Part shown: one piece after another, positions 7,520 to 8,551 of the stretch
Position numbering within the stretch: position 1 is the stretch's first letter
Layout: each line of letters starts with the position of its first letter
From: Halobacteriovorax sp.
GTDB taxonomy: Bacteria > Bdellovibrionota > Bacteriovoracia > Bacteriovoracales > Bacteriovoracaceae
Direction: 5' to 3'
Length of the DNA: 8,551 nucleotides
Assembly: GCA_002686115.1 (NCBI GenBank)
Contig: NZAF01000066.1
Span: 1 to 8,551 of the forward strand
Program-made: the position numbers and the translations under genes
The notes under the pieces: model-generated
Database searches by the model: none
Told to the model about the DNA's origin: nothing
Seen by the model: the letters and a program-made list of their open reading frames with translations, nothing else

Positions 7520-7548
7520 GACAAGTGTCTATTTATTAGACACTTGTC
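7520..7548. repeat. Perfect 12-bp inverted repeat upstream of metalloprotease gene
   Basis: GACAAGTGTCTA (7520-7531) and TAGACACTTGTC (7537-7548) are perfect reverse complements around the 5-base loop TTTAT. Each arm is itself a partial dyad (GACA...TGTC), so the element can also be read as two tandem operator-like half-sites. Read on the minus strand, it ends 19 bases before ATG 7500 and is followed by TCATAATAATGG, not a U-run, so it is not a classic terminator. On the plus strand the following sequence is CCCTATATTTCTAACTTTTT, also not immediate. It could be an operator over the promoter, a leader hairpin affecting translation, or an mRNA-processing site between the two genes. Confidence 0.85.
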
Positions 7549-7569
7549 CCTATATTTCTAACTTTTTCG

Positions 7570-7586
7570 TTAAGATAAACTCTTAA
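7570..7586. repeat. Short AT-rich inverted repeat in intergenic gap
   Basis: TTAAGA (7570-7575) and TCTTAA (7581-7586) flank a 5-base loop, 34 bases past the stop of the 266-aa gene as read on the minus strand. The stem is weak and is not followed by a U-run on the minus strand, so I would not call it a terminator. Together with the 12-bp repeat it makes the 7501-7619 gap unusually rich in dyads. Confidence 0.35.
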
Positions 7587-7619
7587 AAACACTATTAATT
7601 AAAGCAACATTCATGCCAA

Positions 7620-8420
7620 TTAAAACCTTGAATTCATATCCGTAATAACTGTGTATATAGATCTTCTAAGCTTAACAATATCGGCCCTCAAAATCTCTTT
7701 GCCAGTCATAAGACAACTTTTAACTGACTGATAAGAACGAGAGCGTTGTAAGTGATAAACATCAGCAAGACTTTTGATGATATGACCTTCCCTTCTTCGA
7801 AGATCATTTTTTAAGTCGTTTCCAAGATATGAGACAAGTTTCACTAACAAAATTGCCTTAACACGATCAGACTGCAGTCCAGTCGAGTGTTCCCAAATTC
7901 TTAGAGCATGTTGTCTTCCATATTCAGCAGATGTTAAATACAATTTATCTCTATCATACTCATCCATGAGATAAGTATCTGAGACGAGAATATAATTAGA
8001 GTTTTTTAGTATCTTTGCAAACTCAAAACCATCTTTATAAAAACCTGCTAACCACCTCATATCTTCTTCGGTATTATTTAAACTCAAACCTTCGATAATA
8101 TCTGCAAATTTATAAGTTCTCTCCAAAGTCATTCTAAGAAGTAATTCATTATTTTTCATACCAGAATGAGCAATAATCTCATGTGTCTTACTTCTTAAAA
8201 ATTCAATCCGTTGCTCATATTGATACTGAAATCTTTCATCAAGGGCTTTCTCTATAAGGTCCTCAGAACTATATGCATTATCTACAAAATCACTATATTC
8301 TTCACCAGCAAAGATATCACTAAGACTCACTTCATCTACATTAATATCACTTAGTAAGTTATTTGCATTTGATATATTGATAAGCATTAATAAAAAAATT
8401 ACTTTATATAAAACATTCAT
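7620..8420 (-). CDS. Exported helical protein of unknown function
   Basis: I do not recognise this 266-aa protein. Residues 1-19 are a type I signal peptide, hydrophobic core VIFLLMLINI with likely cleavage after SNA19, so it is exported to the periplasm or beyond. The mature part starts with an acidic stretch (about 24-62, many Asp/Glu), then appears almost wholly alpha-helical, turning basic at the C terminus (RRREGH near 208-213 and the final 40 residues). It has a single cysteine (Cys236), no membrane segment after the signal peptide, and no enzyme motif I trust. The start is ATG 8420, preceded by GGAGAGAG at 8423-8430; an in-frame GTG at 8432 would add four residues but precedes that Shine-Dalgarno. 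It follows the partial upstream gene by 11 bases, which implies co-transcription, and lies before the metalloprotease gene. A structural or partner role is possible but not shown. Confidence 0.8.
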   Translation of the reverse strand: MNVLYKVIFLLMLINISNANNLLSDINVDEVSLSDIFAGEEYSDFVDNAYSSEDLIEKALDERFQYQYEQRIEFLRSKTHEIIAHSGMKNNELLLRMTLERTYKFADIIEGLSLNNTEEDMRWLAGFYKDGFEFAKILKNSNYILVSDTYLMDEYDRDKLYLTSAEYGRQHALRIWEHSTGLQSDRVKAILLVKLVSYLGNDLKNDLRRREGHIIKSLADVYHLQRSRSYQSVKSCLMTGKEILRADIVKLRRSIYTVITDMNSRF

Positions 8421-8422
8421 GA

Positions 8423-8430
8423 CTCTCTCC
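8423..8430 (-). promoter_or_regulatory. Strong Shine-Dalgarno deciding the start of the 266-aa gene
   Basis: GGAGAGAG on the minus strand, with its GGAG core 6 bases from ATG 8420, follows directly on the stop of the upstream gene. It shows that ATG 8420, not the GTG at 8432, is the real start, and that the two genes are translated from one message. Confidence 0.8.
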
Positions 8431-8431
8431 A

Positions 8432-8551
8432 CTACTCAAAAAGATTGATAAATAATTTTTCTACCCAACTAATGTCTCCACTTTTGTAAACATCCATTCG
8501 GTATTGTCCTTTTCGAAAACCAGGGGAAGCGACAAGTAGAGATTGCTCTTT
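8432..8551 (-). CDS. C-terminal fragment of an unidentified gene
   Basis: An open frame enters from the right edge on the minus strand and ends at TAG 8434-8432, giving the last 39 residues of a protein. The sequence begins KEQSLLVASPGFRKG and ends DISWVEKLFINLFE. It has no stop over its whole visible length and ends 11 bases before ATG 8420, with a Shine-Dalgarno in between, as expected for the upstream member of an operon. The fragment is too short to name. The only thing to note is the rather hydrophobic, aromatic end (LFINLFE). Confidence 0.7.
   Translation of the reverse strand, partial: KEQSLLVASPGFRKGQYRMDVYKSGDISWVEKLFINLFE

Noticed and set aside
7501..7524. TTG 7524 as start of the metalloprotease gene
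   Set aside because: It has no ribosome binding site, lies within the 12-bp inverted repeat, and puts eight polar residues before an otherwise perfect signal peptide at ATG 7500.
8164..8181. HEIIAH in the 266-aa exported protein (residues 80-85) as a zinc-protease motif
   Set aside because: The spacing is HExxxH, one residue too long for the HExxH zinc helix, and no supporting ligand motif is seen.

Overview
The window is AT-rich (roughly one third G+C by eye) and densely coded. It carries complete type II fatty-acid synthesis and two-component genes beside several exported, mostly unfamiliar proteins. Low G+C, an abundance of exported hydrolase-like proteins and many family-less secreted proteins would fit a Gram-negative predator of the Bdellovibrionota (Bacteriovorax/Halobacteriovorax-like). 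That placement is inference from style of content; no taxonomic marker gene is present.

Layout. Bases 1-716 (minus) hold the N-terminal 238 codons of a trypsin-like serine protease lipoprotein that runs off the left edge. A 188-bp divergent intergenic region separates it from a plus-strand gene (905-2512) for an exported protein with a permuted NlpC/P60 (YiiX-like) papain-fold domain. That gene ends at a strong hairpin terminator (2535-2570), where it converges with a long run of minus-strand genes. In transcription order these are: the last 39 codons of an unknown gene (8551-8432), a 266-aa exported helical protein (8420-7620), an 809-aa exported HExxH putative zinc metalloprotease (7500-5071), then a sensor histidine kinase (5000-4071), an OmpR-type response regulator (4061-3357) and the enoyl-ACP reductase FabI (3345-2581).

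The kinase, regulator and fabI genes are separated by only 9 and 11 bases, and the Shine-Dalgarno sequences of the last two sit at the stop of the preceding gene, so they almost certainly form one operon. A sigma70-like promoter is visible just ahead of the kinase. This ties an essential enzyme of membrane-lipid synthesis to an envelope-type sensor system, the most interesting functional link here.

The upstream secreted-protein group has its own conspicuous regulatory feature: a perfect 12-bp inverted repeat with a 5-nt loop, placed just before the ribosome binding site of the metalloprotease gene. Three of the genes have longer open frames upstream of the start I chose (GTG 902, TTG 7524, GTG 8432). 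In each case the Shine-Dalgarno position or signal peptide supports the internal ATG. I see no RNA genes, mobile elements or CRISPR arrays.
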